Positions 62,529-64,000 of a stretch of DNA of 64,000 bases are shown piece by piece. The DNA lies in contig BQJR01000001.1 in the NCBI GenBank assembly GCA_021604805.1, positions 62,001 to 126,000 on the forward strand, read 5' to 3'. Source of the stretch: Planctomycetota bacterium. GTDB lineage: Bacteria > Planctomycetota > B15-G4. The notes under the pieces are model-generated. The model worked only from the letters and a program-made list of their open reading frames with translations. It was not told the origin of the DNA and made no database searches. Within the stretch, counting starts at the first letter, position 1. The number at the start of each line of letters is the position of its first letter. The translations under genes were made by a program, and so were the position numbers.

Positions 62529-64000
62529 ATGCGTAACAGTTTGCTTCCGACCCTCGCCGTTCTCGTGCTCCTGGCGCTCGTGGTCCTGATTCCGGAGCCC
62601 GAGACGGTCGATGCGCCCCTCGACGCGCTGCCAGCGGCCGAGACCGCTGGCGAGGATGTCGCCGAGGCGCTGCTCGAGTTGAGCCCGCTCGAGCTCTACC
62701 GCCCTCCAGACTGGGCCCGTCAGCAGGGGGGGCGCGACGCCGTGAAGCGCAGCCTCGACCGCTTGTCTTGGGGCCCGCACGCGGCGCTCTTGGCGTCCCG
62801 AGATCAACTCGAGGCGCACCAGGGTTCCCTGGTCGACGAGATCCTGGCGCGACTCACGGCCCTCGGCGACAGCGATCCGATCCTCGTATCCAAGCTGATC
62901 GCGACCATCAGAGACGAAGACGCCGCCGACCCGCGCGTGCTCGAGGAGCTCAACCGGCGCTGCCTCTCACCGAGTGGCTTGGTGACCAAAGCGGCGCTGC
63001 GCAAGCTGGCGCGGGTGCCGTATCCCGAGGCGCTGGGCGGGGCCTTGGCTCGTCGGCACGACGCGGAGGAGCCGATCCGTGAACTCGCGCGCGCGGTGTT
63101 GGCCGAAGCGGTCCGGCGCGGCGACCCCGAGGCGCGCGCCTACTTACTCCAGGATCTCCGCGAGCGTCCGTCGACCCCCAATCAGATCGACATCGCTGCT
63201 CTGGGCGACGCGCCCTACGACGCCGAAACGATGGACGTGTTGCAGCTCGTGCTCGAGCGCGCGCCGATCACCGAACGCTTCGCCACGCTGGGCGCGCTCG
63301 TGCGTCACGGCGACGAACGTGCCATCGCGCAGCTCGAAGAGATCATCGCCGGCGCCGACCACATGCAGCGCTTCAACGCGCTCTTCGTGGTGGCCATGGC
63401 GGGGCGTCCGATCGCGCAGGACAGCTGGCGCGACATCGTGCGACGCGGCTTGCAGCAAGAGACCAGCTTCCTGATGTCGGTGCTCACGCGCAGCATCCAG
63501 CTGGGTGACGCCGACGCGCCGCTGGCCTTCGAGCTGCTCGAAGACATCGCCAACAACCCCGGTCACAGCAGTCAGGTCACTGCGCTCGACGTGCTCTACC
63601 GGCTCGGCGATCCGTGGGCGCTCGAACGCACCCGCGACGAGCTGCAGCGCGAGCAGGGCGGCTTCTTGAACCAGACCGTCGACCGCATCATGCGCGGCCC
63701 GCGTGCGCAGGCGATCGAGCTGGCCGACGTGGCAGAGCAACGTTTCGCCGACGCAGAACTCGGGAAGGTCGAGCAGGTCATCTTGCTGAACATGCTCGCG
63801 CAGCTGAAGCCGCAGAGCGCGGTCGAGCCTGTGATCGCGCCGCTGATGGCGGGGGAACCGCTCTCGCGCGAGAACGTCTTGCCGGCGTTGGTCGCGCTCG
63901 GCGAGGTCGGCCTGGAACGTCTGTCCACAGAAGTGGGCGACGACCGCGGTGCCGGGCTCTACGTGCTGGCCGCCTCGCACGTGCGCGCGCCCTCGGCTTT
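62529..64000 (+). CDS. HEAT-like repeat membrane-anchored protein (3' truncated)
   Basis: An open frame starts at ATG 62529 and runs to the end of the window without a stop, 490 codons. It begins with a membrane or signal segment (LLPTLAVLVLLALVVLIP), then an acidic linker, and then helical repeats of HEAT/armadillo type (ALRKLARVPYPEALGGAL, FATLGALVRHGDERAIAQLEEI, LNMLAQLKPQSAVEPVIAPL). It should sit in the periplasm. No Shine-Dalgarno sequence is seen before the start. The C-terminal part lies outside the window, so the family cannot be set. Confidence 0.75.
   Translation, partial: MRNSLLPTLAVLVLLALVVLIPEPETVDAPLDALPAAETAGEDVAEALLELSPLELYRPPDWARQQGGRDAVKRSLDRLSWGPHAALLASRDQLEAHQGSLVDEILARLTALGDSDPILVSKLIATIRDEDAADPRVLEELNRRCLSPSGLVTKAALRKLARVPYPEALGGALARRHDAEEPIRELARAVLAEAVRRGDPEARAYLLQDLRERPSTPNQIDIAALGDAPYDAETMDVLQLVLERAPITERFATLGALVRHGDERAIAQLEEIIAGADHMQRFNALFVVAMAGRPIAQDSWRDIVRRGLQQETSFLMSVLTRSIQLGDADAPLAFELLEDIANNPGHSSQVTALDVLYRLGDPWALERTRDELQREQGGFLNQTVDRIMRGPRAQAIELADVAEQRFADAELGKVEQVILLNMLAQLKPQSAVEPVIAPLMAGEPLSRENVLPALVALGEVGLERLSTEVGDDRGAGLYVLAASHVRAPSA

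Overview
The window is a gene-dense, strongly GC-rich bacterial chromosome segment. No phage, IS element, CRISPR array, tRNA or rRNA was found. Genes for an outer-membrane export lipoprotein, an LpxH-type lipid A hydrolase, heptose enzymes and several lipoproteins point to a Gram-negative cell envelope. A periplasmic CGC-motif (DUF1573-like) protein, sulfatase-like enzymes, many TPR proteins and an exosortase-type polysaccharide locus suggest a member of the Planctomycetota. That assignment is inferred from gene content only. Four-base ATGA/GTGA/TTGA stop-start overlaps join most neighbouring genes, so translation is probably coupled along long operons. Starts are a mix of ATG, GTG and TTG.

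Layout. 0-5.5 kb: a membrane protein, efp, then accB-accC for acetyl-CoA carboxylase. 5.5-13 kb: a nucleotide-sugar block with a UDP-glucuronate decarboxylase, glmS, two epimerases and rmlA-rmlD-rmlB. 13.2-33.1 kb: an exopolysaccharide export and assembly locus. It contains an export lipoprotein, a chain-length protein, glycosyltransferases, an O-antigen-ligase-like protein, an asparagine-synthase-type amidotransferase, a polysaccharide deacetylase and a FemAB-like protein. Most of these look like families described as accessory to exosortase A, yet no exosortase is present. A giant TPR protein and a degenerate histidine kinase sit inside the locus on the opposite strand.

33-41 kb: gmhA-gmhB for heptose, an LpxH-cytidylate kinase fusion, rpsA with a structured leader, a lipoprotein, tyrS and a TPR protein. 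The latter run ends at a strong terminator that lies within a candidate structured RNA. 41-47 kb: a degenerate GGDEF protein, an SGNH hydrolase, a sulfatase-like protein with threonine at the catalytic position, and a DUF1573-like protein. 46.9-54 kb: a tightly overlapping reverse-strand operon (SPASM radical SAM, GT9, SPASM radical SAM, TMTC-like membrane glycosyltransferase), divergent from a phosphodiesterase and an NAD kinase-like gene. 54-64 kb: a poly(A) polymerase with a long RG-rich tail, a BtpA-family protein, an M16 peptidase pair, miaA, lipoproteins and a truncated HEAT-like gene.

Together, the first 34 kb make activated sugars and then assemble, modify and export a surface polysaccharide. 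The rest mixes translation and RNA housekeeping (efp, rpsA, tyrS, miaA, pcnB) with envelope genes of unknown purpose. The best candidates for something undescribed are the radical SAM/GT9/TMTC operon, the structured RNA at about 41.2 kb, the LpxH-Cmk fusion, the RNase E-like tail on the poly(A) polymerase, and a perfect 14-bp hairpin just after rpsA.
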